A stretch of DNA of 64,000 nt, taken from the NCBI RefSeq assembly GCF_000346465.2, contig NC_034014.1:24856810-24920809 (forward strand), written 5' to 3'. Below the pieces are notes generated by a model. That model did no database searches and was not told where the DNA came from. It saw only the letters and a list, made by a program, of their open reading frames with translations. Below, piece after piece: positions 10,874-24,876 of the stretch; positions within the stretch are counted from its first letter, which is position 1, and every line of letters begins with the position of its first letter. The position numbers were made by a program, and so were the translations under genes. Source of the DNA: Prunus persica (taxonomy: Eukaryota; Streptophyta; Magnoliopsida; Rosales; Rosaceae).

Positions 10874-13800
10874 ATGTCTGCTTAACTGCACCAAAGAACC
10901 AAGCTTGGTCTTCGACGCATCTCCTCCAACCAAACTGCTAATAATAATAATAATACGACTGTTGTTGGGATGAGGAAACAGAGAAAGATAAAATTTTGTT
11001 TTTGCTAAAGAGAGGGAGAATGAAAAAGGGTGGAGACTCAAACTCCAAAACAACCCTAGAGGGAGAAAAAATCCCAGGCTAGAGAGAGAGAGAGAAAAAA
11101 AAAAGGACAGAAGAGACTAGACTTATGTGAAGAGAGAGAGAGGGAGGAGAGAGATCTGACAGAGAGCGTAAAAGGAGGGCACGCGAATGGAGCGCCAAGG
11201 AGGCAAATGCAGACCACAGCCCAGCCGATGACGTCGTTTTAAGGGGAATTTGCAATATCATCAAGCCACAAAACAAAATAAAAAATAAATAAAACAAACA
11301 AGAAAAGAAAAGCTAAGGTCTACTCTACTGCTCCAGTACTGTGTTGTGTGTCATCTTCACCAACCATGGCCCCTGCCTCAACGACTCAACGACAATTCAA
11401 TACTCACACACATAAAAACATAAAAACATAAAAATCAAAATGAAAACTAAAAAGGCTGCAAACTTTTGCTAGAGAGAGACAGAGAGAGAGACGCGTACGC
11501 TCGATTTCAGCGCATATATCTCCTCCTTTGTGTCATTTGGCGTCGTTGGGTGGATCATAATATTTCATCAGTGTTTCGCGGGAGTAAGCAAAGCTACTAC
11601 GATTACGTGCAATTATTATCATAATAATACAGCTAACGAGACGCAGAGAGGTCTTTGGGCCCATGGGTCGGGCATTGGGTACGTGGGCCTTGCCCGTGTT
11701 TCATGATTCGGGTGATTCATTCACATTTGATGCCACCTGCGACAGGGAGGGTGGCAAACGTACTATGGAGGATAGGACCGCATTTTTCACATTATTGGGT
11801 TGCGGGCCATATGATTGCACGTGTCTCGTTTAAGCACCTTTAGGTCACATTTGATGGGTTTGACTATTTTGTTTAAAATTATAAGAGTATTGACTGTTAG
11901 TTAACGAGGTCTAATCTAGTGGTAAATAGTTGTAATTAGCAGATAAGTGGTTTTAGATTTAAAATTTTATAGCATCTTGGTAGTGTATACGTGAGAAACC
12001 CTTATCCTTTTTAGTTTAGACTATCCTTCTATTTGGTGTGTTGAGACTGTACTTCTTCAATTAAACATCCGTCCAACAAAGCATGTGTCTCATCTAAGCT
12101 ACTTAACAACACATTTAATTGTTTAATGTGTACAAGAATCATGACTATTGTTTAATATATTGATACTAAACGTATGAAATTAAATAGCAGTCCAACATAT
12201 TATGTCTTACAAATCTTAAATAGAAAAATAAAAATCATACTGATTGGTTTCAACTCAACTTCAATCCAATATAAGCCCGACCATTAAACAAGACAAGACC
12301 CTTCGCAACTTTCCAACAAAATCAAGCTTAAAGTTGTAATCGGTCAAATTATAATGCATGAATTTAGTAATGTCACACACAATAATTTTTCATTATTTGT
12401 TGTTATTTTGTATGATATGAAGGGTACAATTATGAGCATGGAACCCCCATGCACGCTGTGAGATCTGACCGTCGGTTGAAGAAGGGGGAAAAGATGAGAA
12501 TGACTGAATTCCAATTCCATTACGTCAGGATGCTCACAGAAGAGACAGGGGTTGCTTGGGTTCCTCTAGGTAAGCTCGCACCGTCTTATTCAGCACCCCA
12601 TCGTCCATCGCTCTGCTAAACAAAGACCTCCTACGATCCTAGGGTCAACAGCGTAGATGATAGAGTAGGAGAGCAGGGCAGGGAAGCAGGCGCAGCAGGG
12701 GATTAAAAAGGAGAAAAGAGAGAAAAAGCCATCATTAGGATGGGGTGGGCCCCAGACGAGGTGTGGTGGGGGGGACTGTAGTCCGGGTTTCACGGCACAA
12801 GGAGACGAGTCTGATTGAGACGCGACCTTCTGATCCTGCTCAGAACCCCCCCCCTCAGTTGTCAGTGATACGTTACGTCCCTTTTTTTTTTTTCCCCCTA
12901 TTTTCCTAATTTTAATAATTTTTTAAATAAATAAAAAATGCCCCTTTCTATCTCTCTCTTTGTGTCTCTGTCTTTTTACTCTTTTCTGGGTCTTTTATTT
13001 TGGGGTTGACAGCGCCAGTGAGAAAAAAACCCAACCAGACCACCACTTGCCCATCTCACATTCTTTTTCTTAATCTCCCCCCCTGCCATCACCAACCCAC
13101 CCTCCATTTACTCAACTTACCCCCCCCCTCCCCTCGTCCTCATCACTGATAAGATTCCCCTCTGCGTCCTCCTCATTATTTCTACATTACACAACATATA
13201 TTTGTGGCAAATGGAAAACCAAGCAAAACAATTGATCATTTGGTCTTGCATTGCATTGCATTGTCTCAAGGCCGTAATTCTTCTCTTGTCTTTATATAAA
13301 ATGAGAATTAAATATAGTGCCAAAGTCTTTTTGTTTACTGCTTGTTGACTTGGATAAAGTTTAGGGGCTTTCGTCAATGGGTTATATATTAATAATACAC
13401 CAAAAACTATATGCTAAAAACTACAATAAGATTGAAAGTGACACCAAATAATAATAATAATAAATAGTTGAACTTAGAAAACCAAGAGCTAGCGCTTGAA
13501 GGAATTTTAGAAAAGAGGACTGCTTAGGTTTTAAAGGTGTGGAGAATGTACCTTTGATGATGGTCCCATATCACATGGATCTTCCCGGCAATATTGATCA
13601 ATGCTCCTACTTTAAGGCAACACTCACCTCCCTTACTATAAAGTTATTGGAAAATCACGACATGATTTGGAAGTCATTTCTACCTATGAACTTTTTGTGA
13701 GTGATTTAGAGTTTAAGTGGTTAAGAATATTTATTTGTGCACTCGAAATTTTATGTTCGATTCTCTTTTTTTTTAATATCGCTTGTATAAAAAGGTAAAA

Positions 13801-14790
13801 AATCTATGAACATTATAATATCTCAAAATACCGCGACATAATTTGAGACCGAACGGAACGATACTATACCCTTATAATAATTAAGTTTGTTCTTCACACA
13901 TCAGAGAATTGAATGAGTATGTGATTCCTTTCTTCTGTCACTTTCCAAGTTGAAATCAATGATAATTTCAAATGAGACCTTTTTTATCCTGTTGGAGATT
14001 GGGTTAATTAATTTTTTTTTACTGTAGATGTGAGATACGACCTGAAGAATCACTGTTGCAGAAAGTCGCTGATTTCCTTGTCGTTTTTGCTAGAGTAGTA
14101 GCAGTTTTGCAGTGCAGAGAGAGCAGAGGGGTGGGTTTTGATGAGACAAGTACAGCAGCAGCTACAGAAGGGCAACCTTGGAATTTTACAAAAAATTCCT
14201 GAAATGACACATCAAAGCATCAAACATAACATTTATATATATTTGTATAAAATTGAGGGGAGATCCTCCCCTATAAAATCTCCCTCTCTGAGCCCCCTGA
14301 CCCTACCCTCTGCATTTTCTCTGAAAAGCTACTTCTTCTTTTTGTGGTAGGAAATGACTCATATATCATTTATCGCAGTAAAAAAAATAAAAATACAAAA
14401 ATGAGTAAAGTGTGCAAAGTAGAAGGTGCATTTAGTATAGGGATTGGTGTGAAGGGGAAAGAGAGAGGTTACAAAAGAAAGGCTGTGTGTGATTGAGTGA
14501 GTGAGTCTCCATTTAACCTGAGTTGTTGCTGTGACTCTGGTTTTAGGCTTTTTCCCCAACTTGGTTGGGTGAAAGGGAAACATCTCAGATCCCTTTCAAC
14601 AAATTCCATACTTTCTTTATGTAAAACCCAACTTGCTTCACTTGTCCTCACATTCATGTTGATTTTGTTAGTACTGTTTGCTACCTTCAAAGCCCAAGAG
14701 AAATAGTTCACACCAATTGGGCCAAGCCCAAACTTGTATCCAGATTAATTAAAAGGTGTTTTCCTCATTTTTTAATATATATATATATAA
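10874..14790. other. AS1 5' exon and promoter, then gene-free DNA
   Basis: The first part (10874 to roughly 11100-11500, minus strand) should hold the 5' exon and promoter of the AS1-like gene and is rich in GA/CT tracts. 12450-13130 has C-rich and G-rich blocks but no gene. No coding sequence was recognised anywhere in this stretch. Confidence 0.4.
13690..13795 (+). repeat. Possible tRNA-derived SINE fragment
   Basis: A stretch with an A-box-like part (gtttaagtggttaaga), a B-box-like atgttcgattctc and a following T-rich tail resembles plant tRNA-derived SINEs. No target duplication was recognised. Confidence 0.25.
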
Positions 14791-15243
14791 GAGTATTTCC
14801 ACTGGGAAGCCCCAGCCCGAGCAAGAGGCCCCCCTAGGCCCCCAAATATGTTTCCAGCACCCAATTCTAATCAGGGTAAAAGCTGGTCTCCACCAACTTG
14901 GGCAAGCTCAAAGGCACGACTTGCATGGGCTGCTACCTGGGCAAGCTGACTTAATACTAACGTCATTGTGACGTCAGTAGCCAATTTAAATAACATAAAA
15001 AATTGAAAAACCAAAACCAAAATTTTCAGAATTTTTTTGTTTATAAATACCTAGTCATATTCTTCACTTCTCACACCAAAACTCTATACAAATTCATCTC
15101 CTCATATCTCATGTAAATAGTGGTTGTCATGGCAATGGGTGAAAAACCAACAAAAAAATTGTTAGAGCAAGCACTATTCATGTGAATAATAACAGCCTTT
15201 ATCTCCCGTTTCCTTTTGTCATGACAAATAGGAGGAAATGCTC
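14791..15243. mobile_element. PIF/Harbinger-type MITE, 453 bp (family H)
   Basis: The ends gagtatttcc and ggaaatgctc are inverted repeats and the element is flanked on both sides by TAA (14788-14790, 15244-15246), the target duplication of PIF/Harbinger elements. The interior (cctgggcaagc, gacgtcag, cactattcatgtgaata) matches the element at 48648-49343, so the two are the same family. Confidence 0.8.
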
Positions 15244-16168
15244 TAAGAGAATTGTGAAAGCAAACTAACTCCAACAAGGTTTGTCAATGATCATTTTATC
15301 AAGTGATACACTATTTTTGTTTTATTTCAGACGCTCTTGAGTTTGAATTTTATTGACGATATTTGTTGTATCAAGTTAAAAACAAATAAGCTGAGTTCAA
15401 ACCTTAGTGGCGTACGAACGCAGTGACTCATATTACGTGTCGAGTACAAGCACGAGCCCAACCCTGTCTAGGTAGGGGTGAAGCCCGACCCAAATTCTTG
15501 TAAACCTTCCTTAGCATATATAGCCCAGCCCAGCTTCTTTAAAAAAATAAATATAAAAATAATAGCCCAGCTTATATCCTATATACCCAATCCGATTTTA
15601 TCCCATAACAGCCTTCTTCTCTCTCCAACCAAGAGCCAAAACGTGTGACATTGTCTGCTCATCTCCACCACTTCTCCTGTGCGTGCTCACTTCTTTTTCT
15701 TTTTTTCTTTTTTTGTCTTTTTCTTTCTCCTGTTTTCCTTCTTCTTGCACACTACTTTTTCTTGTGATTTAATTATAAGACTATTTCAAAATTTTGATTT
15801 AGTGATCTAGAATACTGTTTTTTTATTTTTTTGCAATTGATGTGTAATATATAAATTTATATGTGTTACTCTGTAGGAAGTTTTTACTTATTTATGAAAG
15901 TTGTATTTTTTTTCTTATCAATGAAATTCACTCGTATCGTTGAGTTCTATTTGATGTATAATTGGGAAAGTTTTTGAGAATGTAATTGAAGATGTAGGAG
16001 TAAATAATACAAGTGTTTATTGTGTTATATACAAATTAGAAAATATCATTTAAAAATAAAATAGACTATCGAAATTTGAATAAAAATTTTCCGATTGGAA
16101 AATTGGCCTAAAAGTTAACCCTAGTTATTTTTAAATCCTGAATCCGTACCTGATTGAGTATGGTTGAA
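15244..16168. other. Intergenic
   Basis: No gene seen; pyrimidine-rich tracts around 15680-15750. Confidence 0.4.
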
Positions 16169-16449
16169 TCTATATATATAAAGCAAAAGGCAGATAATGG
16201 TGAAACATTCCAAATATCAGAAAATGCCCTTGATTAATGCAAACATTAAGAATTCAAATTATTAATTAAATGAGGATAATACGGTAAATTCACACTTTTT
16301 CATATTTTAAAAAAGAAAAAGAAAAAGAAAAAGCAGATAATGAATCATATTTTTATGGAACACAACTACCCATTATGTTTTTTTAATTCTAAAATAAATT
16401 TAAATTTTTTTAAAAAAAAGTCTCTCGCAAGCGCGTGCGGAAAGACTAG
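16169..16449 (+). mobile_element. Short non-autonomous Helitron, 281 bp
   Basis: It begins with TC (tctatatatataaagc) and ends with CTAG preceded, after a short spacer, by a GC-rich palindrome (cgcaagcgcgtgcg). It sits between A and T, the usual Helitron target. There are no terminal inverted repeats and no target duplication. Helicase/Rep coding sequence is absent. Confidence 0.8.
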
Positions 16450-18289
16450 TATTTACTAATACTGTACTCTAAAGTAGAAAGTGACATCCATTCATATGAT
16501 GATATAACAATACACAAACGTCTTATACCAAGTGACCATGTTTCAATACCACCTGATAATTTTTCATATGCATCCACCTTTTACGTCAATAGTTTGGACA
16601 ACCGTCGTGAATTTTCTCCGACATCATTCAAACATTGATACCGTAGAACATAAAAATAAAAAGCTAACGTGGGGACCTTACTTTGGCCTAATTAGAAGGG
16701 ACAATGAGACGTGATTGCTTTTTATTACTATTTTCATTTATTTATTAGGTGAGAAACTAAGAAATAAATTGATTTTCTCGCGTCAGTTTTGAAGCCACAC
16801 CATGTTTTTTTGTTCAAATTTCTGTGAAATTGGTGCAATAATAAAAGTAAGAAAATAATTTCCAATTTTTTTTTAAAAAAAGAGTAAGAAATAAGTTTGG
16901 AGAACCCATCAACTTATTAATTTTAAATTCTTAATAAATTCCAGCAAGGTCACCTTTATTAGTCTAATCTACATATCTAGAAGGAGATCCAAATTTCAAA
17001 AAAAGAAGCTTCCCAGCAACCCCAACACTGACTTATTCCTCCAAACGTGCACGTTATGGATAGGCCATCGAACTCAGATTAATTCAAGAAATGGTCAGAA
17101 ATTGATTAATTAGGTGTAATTAAATAAGTAAATAAACACGCAATTTGACTAATAATCATTGAGTAGATGCCATTACAGAAACAAGGGAATGGTCTGAAAA
17201 TTGATTAACAATGAATGAGAATCTACAAAAGCACACCGACAACTCCAACCAGCATATTATTCATGCCTCCGCGTGACAAGTTTAACAAAAACATGCGGCA
17301 AACACAATAAGCATCAGCCCTCCATCACAACCATCCGAACATCATAACTAGTTATCAAGTAGCTGATTAATTAGAGAAAAAAAGAGGGAAACGATTGTGT
17401 TGTCGCCACTAACTTATCCATTTCGGATTTATGTGAGTGAGTAATTCTTTTACATGATTGTTATATTGCCGTGTGTCATGACACTGTGATAGTTGCGTAT
17501 TAGAATTTTTTCATATAAAAAGAGAAATAAAGATAGAATTGCAAGTGAACCCGAAAAAAAAAGGAATTTTTCCCCAACATTTTAACAAAATCACATCAGA
17601 ATATCATTTTAAGAAATTTTATATGACTATTGATTCTGATTTCCAACTGTGTAACATAACTGAATCCCTTAACAGAACATCATTATTAATAAATCTAATC
17701 TACTCAGTAAATTTTTTTAATGAAAATTAGCACACAAAGAAACAAAATGTAAAGAAAATTAATATTCCTCATTTAAAATGCCAATAAATGTGTTAGTTGC
17801 AGTAGAAGACAGAGAATCTAAAAAGCAAGTCAACCGTCTATTGCTCTGTGCTTCCCGAAGGTCTACAAAGGCAACACAGAAGCTCCAATGGCAAAGGCTC
17901 AAAGGACCCTCTCTATTTTCTTCCTCGTTTTTTGTTAGCTTCTCCTCCGAAAACAAAACCAAAAGAAGCAAAAGGAACCCAATAGCATCAATTATCTATA
18001 CTAGCAGCTATAGCTAGGATATCTGTAAAAGAAAAAAGTGTGATCTTTTTCGTGTCTGAATTGAACTTGGGTTCAGTATACATGTCTTTTTCTGGGGAGA
18101 GGGTAAAAAGCTTGTTGGGAGATTGTACCCAGAAAAGAAAATATCAGTCTGGCACAAAATCTCTGTTTTCTCACGAGCCTTCATATTGAGTTTGGTTGAG
18201 GTTCTCTGCATTTCAAGACTTTGTTTTGTTTTGCTTGTTGAATTTGTTTGAAAGCTGGGGAGATAGAGATTTGGGAAACATTTGTTTGG
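16450..18289. other. Intergenic and 5' region of the kinase gene
   Basis: No gene recognised. The last few hundred bases should hold the promoter and 5' UTR of the kinase gene starting at 18290. Confidence 0.4.
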
Positions 18290-20865
18290 ATGGGGGTTTG
18301 CTGGAGCAACAAAATCAAGGCTGAAACTCCTTCTCATACAGGTATTGCTATTCTTTCTTGGAAAATGAACTCTGTTACTACTTTCATCAGAGAATATGAA
18401 AATTATGATTTCCTGAATGTCTTCTTTTTGTTTGGTTAGATGGGTTTGTTATTTTGAGGTAGTTTTATAGGATTTTAATTGAAGCTATAAGTTTTTGTTG
18501 CTAGGACTTTGTAAGCTTACCAAGGATTTTGATAATGCTTAAGAACATTTTCCTCTATGCTATAAGCTAGAAAGTGCTTTTAGGGAACTATCGAATTGGT
18601 GGCACCATGACTGTGTACAGTATGTTTTCACTTTTCACCTCTGCCTATTGAAGTGAACATTTGGTAACATAGGTCCATTGGATTACTTTCTCTGTAGGAT
18701 TCAATTCTAAAAATGGGAGTGCTTCAAATAGCAAGGCGTCATCAGGTTCCATGCCTGTCACTCCTCGGAGTGAGGGTGAGATCTTACAATCTACTAAATT
18801 GAAGAGTATCGGCTTCAGTGAGCTCAAAAATGCCACAAGAAACTTCCGTCCTGACAGTGTACTAGGAGATGGCGGTTTTGGTTCTGTTTTCAAAGGTTGG
18901 ATTGATGAAAGTTCTTTCATAGCTACCAAGGCCGGTACTGGCATGGTGATTGCCGTGAAGAGGCTCAACCAAGATGGAATCCAGGGTCACAAGGAATGGT
19001 TGGTGAGTGCAGTCATCTCCTTTTCATCTTTATGAGTTTTGATGGTCTGGTTTATTTACTTGTGTGCATTGTACGCTTAAAACTTCATGTCATAGTAGTT
19101 TATGGCTCTTTAAATTAGGAGAAACTTGCAATAAGAAGTTCTCCATATCACCTAACTGTAACTCTTCTATGCCTTGCAATTCTTGGCTAGAGTATTGATT
19201 GTCAATTTGGCATGATTTTTGGAGCATTTCTCAAATAGCAGAGTAATGAACACTACATTTTGGACCTGCAGACAGAAATCAACTATCTTGGGGAGCTGCA
19301 TCACCCTAATCTTGTGAAATTAATTGGTTATTGCTTAGAGGATGATCATCGGCTCTTAGTTTACGAGTTCATGCCTAAGGGTAGCATGGAAAATCATCTA
19401 TTCAGGAGTGAGTTTCTTACATCTTCAATAGTGGCATTCATTTTGAACCTCTCTCTCTCCCCCTCCTTTTTTCTCCTTAGAGATAGCACACAGCAAGTTG
19501 CCTATAATAACTTGTTACTGAAGCATTAGCTACTGCTGCAACAGGAAGTTCTCACTTTCAGCCACTATCTTGGAGCCTTAGAATGAAAATCGCCCTTGGT
19601 GCTGCAAGGGGACTTGCTTTTCTCCACAATGCTGAAACACAAGTCATACATCGTGACTTCAAGTCGGCTAACATTTTGCTCGACTCGGTACGTAACTCAA
19701 TAGCATACTTTAATCAGATTCAGTATGGCTGATCGTTTGCCTCCGTACTGACTCATTATTACAATTTCAGAACTACAATGCAAAGCTGTCTGATTTTGGA
19801 TTAGCCAGGGATGGCCCAACTGGTGACAAGAGCCATGTCTCTACTAGGGTCATTGGAACTCAAGGATATGCTGCTCCTGAGTATTTAGCCACAGGTACTA
19901 CTTTCATATTCATTTCTTCTCTAAAATCCTTGACCTGTATGGAACCTCTTTGGCTTCTAGAAACCAAGCACCACTCCAAGTTTCATGCTTTAGATGACAT
20001 TTCAATTTTCTGAGATGCACTTTTGCAGAGCTAAAACTGTTTGTCCAAAATAATTTAAAATTTGTTATTCATAAAGCATTTGCCAAGTAAGGTTATACCT
20101 ACTGTTGAAGAAGTACGAATATGTGTAGCTTATCAACCTTAGTTGACAATAGTTCTGCATTCATGAAGTTAGTCTATTAACGTTACCCTCAGAAAATATC
20201 TGCCCTGTAAATCTTAAAAGAGGATAGGGGTGGGACAAGTTCCGTTAGTTAATTCCATGAAGTACACCAATTCCCAGTAACTTCTCCAACATCAAAAGCC
20301 CAAAAATAATCTGTCAAATAACCTACGTTCAATTGTTGACCACTGATGGAATGTGGGTGCAATTGCCAAAGCTTGGTATTATAGAGCCAAAGTACAGTTA
20401 GTGCTTACAATTAATTGCATGTTTTCTTCGGCAGGTCATCTTACTGCCAAGAGTGACATATACAGTTTTGGAGTTGTTCTACTAGAAATGTTATCCGGAC
20501 GACGAGCTATAGATAAGAACAGACCAACTGGAGAACACAACCTGGTGGAGTGGGCAAAACCATACCTGAGAAACAAACGCCGGGTTTTTCGTGTTATTGA
20601 TTCTCGACTTGAAGGCCAGTACTCACTCAATCGGGCCCAAAAGGCTGCCAACCTTGCACTTCAATGTCTTTCTATAGATCCTAAGTACAGACCCGACGTG
20701 AACGAAGTGGTAACAACACTGGAGGAGCTTCAGGAGACAAAGGACATGCAGAAAAGTACTCAGAAAGAGAACCATGTAACTAGTCATGGCCATTCTAACG
20801 GTGCTCCTAATGCTTCCAGAGTGACTGCTTATCCCAGGCCTTCTGCATCCCCACTTTTTGCTTGA
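18290..20865 (+). CDS. Receptor-like cytoplasmic kinase, RLCK-VII (APK1/PBL9-11 type)
   Basis: Six exons: 18290-18341, 18698-19002, 19272-19407, 19545-19687, 19771-19894, 20435-20865. Frame holds throughout for 396 residues. The N-terminus MGVCWS offers Gly2 for myristoylation and Cys4 for palmitoylation, so plasma-membrane anchoring is expected. The Ser/Thr kinase domain shows the P-loop [11 protein letters not shown] (74-84), VIK-type lysine K105, catalytic HRD (D202), DFG (D220) and activation segment [14 protein letters not shown]. The C-terminus [11 protein letters not shown] is the signature tail of APK1-type kinases. The family relays immune and growth signals from receptor kinases. 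All catalytic residues are present. The catalytic loop reads VIHRDFK where Arabidopsis APK1 has a tyrosine in place of the histidine. Closest match by eye is APK1A/PBL10-11; the exact orthologue is uncertain. Confidence 0.93.
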
Positions 20866-21500
20866 GAGAAATTTTTCATGCTGCCCAAGATACTAGGGAA
20901 GGTGTTGAGTGAAGTCATGAGAGTTCAAATTTGTACATAGGCAAGATTGTTCTTGTTGAGTATGAAGTGGTTGTGTATAAATATGTATTTGAGCCTATAC
21001 TGTCCAAATATTTTCTGGTTATTTTCTCACAGAACCATTGAAGGTACATGCATAGTTCTGTTCAGGATTGTGTGTGAAGTCTGATTGAGCTCATTGAGTA
21101 TTTTTGGTTCCTTTAGAAATTATGTGACCTTGTTAAAATCCTCCATGAAGGCATAGTCTGGATATTGGATTTTTTTTTTCTTCACTTTTTTTTTATTGCG
21201 GATAGATGGTTGAGGATATTGAAGGTAATTATCTTCTCAAATTCGAATGGATCAAAATTGTAACAACCATTCCTCTTTCCCGCAAAATGTACCTCCTAGT
21301 TATGCTTTACTGGGACTCGAACCCAAGCTAATAACCAGAGACTTCAGTCCTAGCCAAAATCGACTGGGCTCACTGTTTTTTAGTTATTTGTTGGTTTTAT
21401 TGTGCTTATACAATGTACTTAATTGTTAAAATTGAGATCACAGCGGCAAACATGCCTTACGATTGAAATCACAGGGTACCAAACTCAAATTGAACTCTTT
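20866..21500. other. 3' UTR of the kinase gene and intergenic DNA
   Basis: No further gene seen. T-rich tracts occur around 21170-21195. Confidence 0.4.
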
Positions 21501-21595
21501 TTAATTATGAAGTTGACGTCTAACCATGACAAAAGAAGAGGAGGAAAGTCGTTCTCTTACGAAGAGTTACCAAAACTTGTAATGAAAACAAGAGA

Positions 21596-22025
21596 CTATT
21601 TACTTGAATAAAAGATGGTCAAGTAACATCCTTGAGAGCAATAAAGTGTAATTTGAATAAGATAGCCATGGACTACTATAGGCAAAGATAAACCAATAAA
21701 GCCAAGTGAGAGAAGTATGGAAGCAGTGTTGTGATACCACTGCATACTAGATCTTGGGATCGGGGTCTCTGAAATCTTTATTGGGTTGCTGACAAGTAAG
21801 TCCACCTTCTTCAAACCTCTGATGCAGTTCATTTGCTACAGCCTCTGAGATATTGGTGTTAATTCTTCTTCCTTAGTTTTATTGAGGTTTCTATCCTATA
21901 GGCCAACATTAGTAAGCATGATGAACACAAGAGCAAGATATATCTTACTCTTGTGTTCATCTCGGAAAACATTGCAAAAATTGAACTATCAACATCATTG
22001 TTTTCGGTGTTTCTGAGAGACAGTG
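21596..22025 (-). pseudogene. Relic of the 3' end of the SRF-like LRR gene
   Basis: The minus strand resembles the last exon of the gene at 49852-53069: agcagtgttgtgata and gatcggg near 21722-21765, then the membrane-segment region near 21930-21950 (HKSKIYLALVF-like reading) and aaaacaatgat near 22000. The middle of the exon is deleted and there are stops, so it is not functional. It lacks the poly-A insertion seen in the 50.2-kb copy, which gives a reference for that frameshift. Confidence 0.6.
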
Positions 22026-24180
22026 ATGGTAGTTTCCTTTTTCAAGTTTTATTGAGGATACTAGCCTTCACAAAATTAAAAAAAACCAAATGAAAATAAG
22101 GTTGTGCCGGAAAGCGGAAGTCAAATAAACCCTGGAGCCCTGAAGATGAGGACCAAACCAAAATCTTTGTTGGAGCAAATCTCAACACCGACAAGAAATC
22201 GTCATCCCAAAAAATCGACATTGTTGGTTCACTGAATGAATGATTGGTGCGGCACGATTTTGATTTTTGAGGGGATAGAGTCGAGGCGGCGAGGAAGAAG
22301 AAAGATAATAAAAAAATGAAGATGAGAGATAATGAGAAGGGAAAGATAGTCACGAAGAGGAGAGAGAAGAAACGACTACAAAGGAAAGAAAAGCTTTTCT
22401 TTCTCGCAAATGTGGTGGTTGCACCCTCAAAATAAGGATAAGATGACTTTATAGCTATACCAAGCAAGAAATAAGAATAAGATGACTTTATAACTATGCC
22501 AAGCAGGAAATAAATGACTAAAACAAAACATAAACTCACGCAAATACACCCAATGGACATGTGAAATCGGTGATGACATGCGTATGTGTAATACACTATG
22601 CCACTAAGCAAGAAAAGTGGATGTGGAAAGAAATTTGTGATCCCAAAATTAAAAGGTCTATGGCAAGGGAAAAAAATTGAGCAAGATAAGCGGCGAGAAG
22701 AGTGTATGTTAGTAAAGTGATTGAATTGATATGTAGGGGTATTTTAGGATAAACGACCTTATTATTATCAAAAAAATTTCGCGAGTGAGAACACTGGCGG
22801 GAACTAGCAACAACCTTCAAAAAATAATAATAATGTGATTGACCTCCATTTTGCTCATAATATTTATTTTACTTTTATTTAATTATTTATATATCTGCTT
22901 CTAGTATGAATATTATGAAGATATCCAAATTCATCTAATTTGGATTTAAAAGAACCCAAAATTAGCTATATGTCATTTATTTAATTATATTATTTTATAT
23001 GAAATCCCTTTTTTTTTATTAGCCTTTTGGATGAATTTGATAGACAAAGAGCCCAAATCTGCCAGCTAGGTTAAATTTAGAGGGAAAAGACCATCAACTG
23101 GGTAGATTTAGACAAAAAACAGCTGCTTGGTTTTTGAGTTATCGACTTGTCTATAGACAGCGCATTTTGATGTCATGTACGGTCATGGCCCTAGAATTAA
23201 CACAAAAGAAAAAGAAAATGGGAGCCTGAGTAAATTCCTAATATTCAGAAAAAGGTAGCTTGAGAATGGTAAGAGAGATTGGGAGTGAGAAATTTTGGCA
23301 ATAAATTTTCAAATCTTCACTGTAATTCTCAATCTCTCTTCAATCTATATCTCTCTCTAATCTTTGCTCTATAATATCTCTCTTTTTCTCTCTATCAATC
23401 TTCTCTGTAATTCGGTTGGAACGCTAGGGTTTTGGTTGAGCTTTGTACTTCAAATCTTGAATTTTCAGTTTGATCCGTACCCAAAATGTCAACAATGTAA
23501 GCGTCAAACGGGTCATGTCGGGCTGAGCCGACCTATTTTGAGTTTGTCAATTGAATAAATGAGTCCTGCCGGGCCCATGCATTTATGAAAATCATCAATC
23601 TAAGCATGAGCCCCCAGCCTTAGCCCATATGGGATCGGGTCGTGCTCGTGACGAGCCTTTAAACAGGCCAATATGGGACCATGCCAAATTTGACTTATGT
23701 ATTGCTTCTTCTTTTTTATAATTTAGTTTTTCCAATTTCATTTTTATATATTTTATAATTACGTATATACTAACAAGATTTATTATTTGTTGAAAAAAGA
23801 GGCCAATAACTTTATTTAAAGTATATTTAAATAGAAAATGACTAGAATATTGTTTGAGTTTTAAAAAATTGAAACTTGAAAAAAAACATCATTATTTTAT
23901 ATATAAAGAAACCATTAATTTTAATATATATATATATATAAATTATTAAAGAAAAGAGATATTATTGAATTTAAGATATAAATATAATAATATTATGTAT
24001 TACTTTTTTTCTAAAACAAATATAATTTAATAAATGGGCTTTAAACACGAACCTTGACCATGACAGTTGAAGCGGGCCGTGCTTGTGTCATTGGCGATCA
24101 AAGATTTGAAAATTCTTTCCTTGATTTAGGTGCTTCTTTTAATCTAATGCCTTATTCGTTTATTCATGTTGTGTTTGTGT
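22026..24180. other. Intergenic, repeat-like, AT-rich
   Basis: No gene. A bit of sequence at about 22500-22570 resembles intron/exon sequence near 50430-50530 of the SRF-like gene but in rearranged order. A (TA)n run lies near 23920-23941. Confidence 0.4.
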
Positions 24181-24198
24181 CAAAACGTTTTTCTTAAC

Positions 24199-24840
24199 AG
24201 GTTGACACGACACGACACGTTAAGAAAACAGGTAAAAAATATCAAACACAAACAACACCTGTTGCAATTCACGAATCACACGACACAACCGTTTCACCCG
24301 TTAAGAATTAAAAATTAAATTAAAAAATAATATAAACAATTAAACAATTAAAAAAAATCTACTAGCACAGTGCGTTGTCGTCCAAACCCTCATCACCACC
24401 GTCATCACACTCTCTTCTCTCATACTCCCGAAATTTCTTCATCATCTGAATCGTGTCGTCATTCGTGAGCCAAAGTTGTGCCCTTGCTGTAGCCAGGAGC
24501 TGCCGAGTTGGCGCCGCTAGCCACCTAATGAGTTGTAGTTGTGCTTCTGGAAGGCCTTTACCAACCCAACACAATAGCTCCCAAGCTTTGGGCCACGATG
24601 TAAGCCGCATTTCTAATCAATTTGGGGGAGGGGGAGGAGAGAGAAAAAGACAAAAAGAAATATATGAAATTACAAAAATATTCATATCCTTAATGGGTTA
24701 ACGGGTGATTCGTGAATTACACTGATATGACCTGTTAGCTTAACGGATGGCTAATAGATCAACCAATTATCAACACAACCTGTTAATTCAAACCCGAATA
24801 CTAAATTTTTCGTGCGAATTCGTGTCGTGTACAATGTTGT
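24199..24840. mobile_element. Candidate foldback element
   Basis: The left part (aacaggttgacacgacacga, then aattcacgaatcacacg, then cccgttaag near 24300) recurs in inverted orientation at about 24680-24835. The arms are imperfect and the ends were not fixed, so the class is open. The open frame inside (24362-24610) is not recognisable. Confidence 0.4.
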
Positions 24841-24876
24841 CACGTCTAGAAATTAGGTGATCTTAAAACAACTTAT

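Noticed and set aside
11655..11843. Plus-strand frame upstream of AS1
   Set aside because: No recognisable protein; in gene-free DNA.
22042..22611. Minus-strand open frame of 189 residues rich in Phe/Ser/Leu
   Set aside because: Low-complexity translation of purine-rich DNA, no family resemblance, overlaps rearranged SRF-like relic sequence.
24362..24610. Minus-strand frame of 82 residues (RQLLATARAQLWL)
   Set aside because: Lies inside the candidate foldback element; no family recognised.
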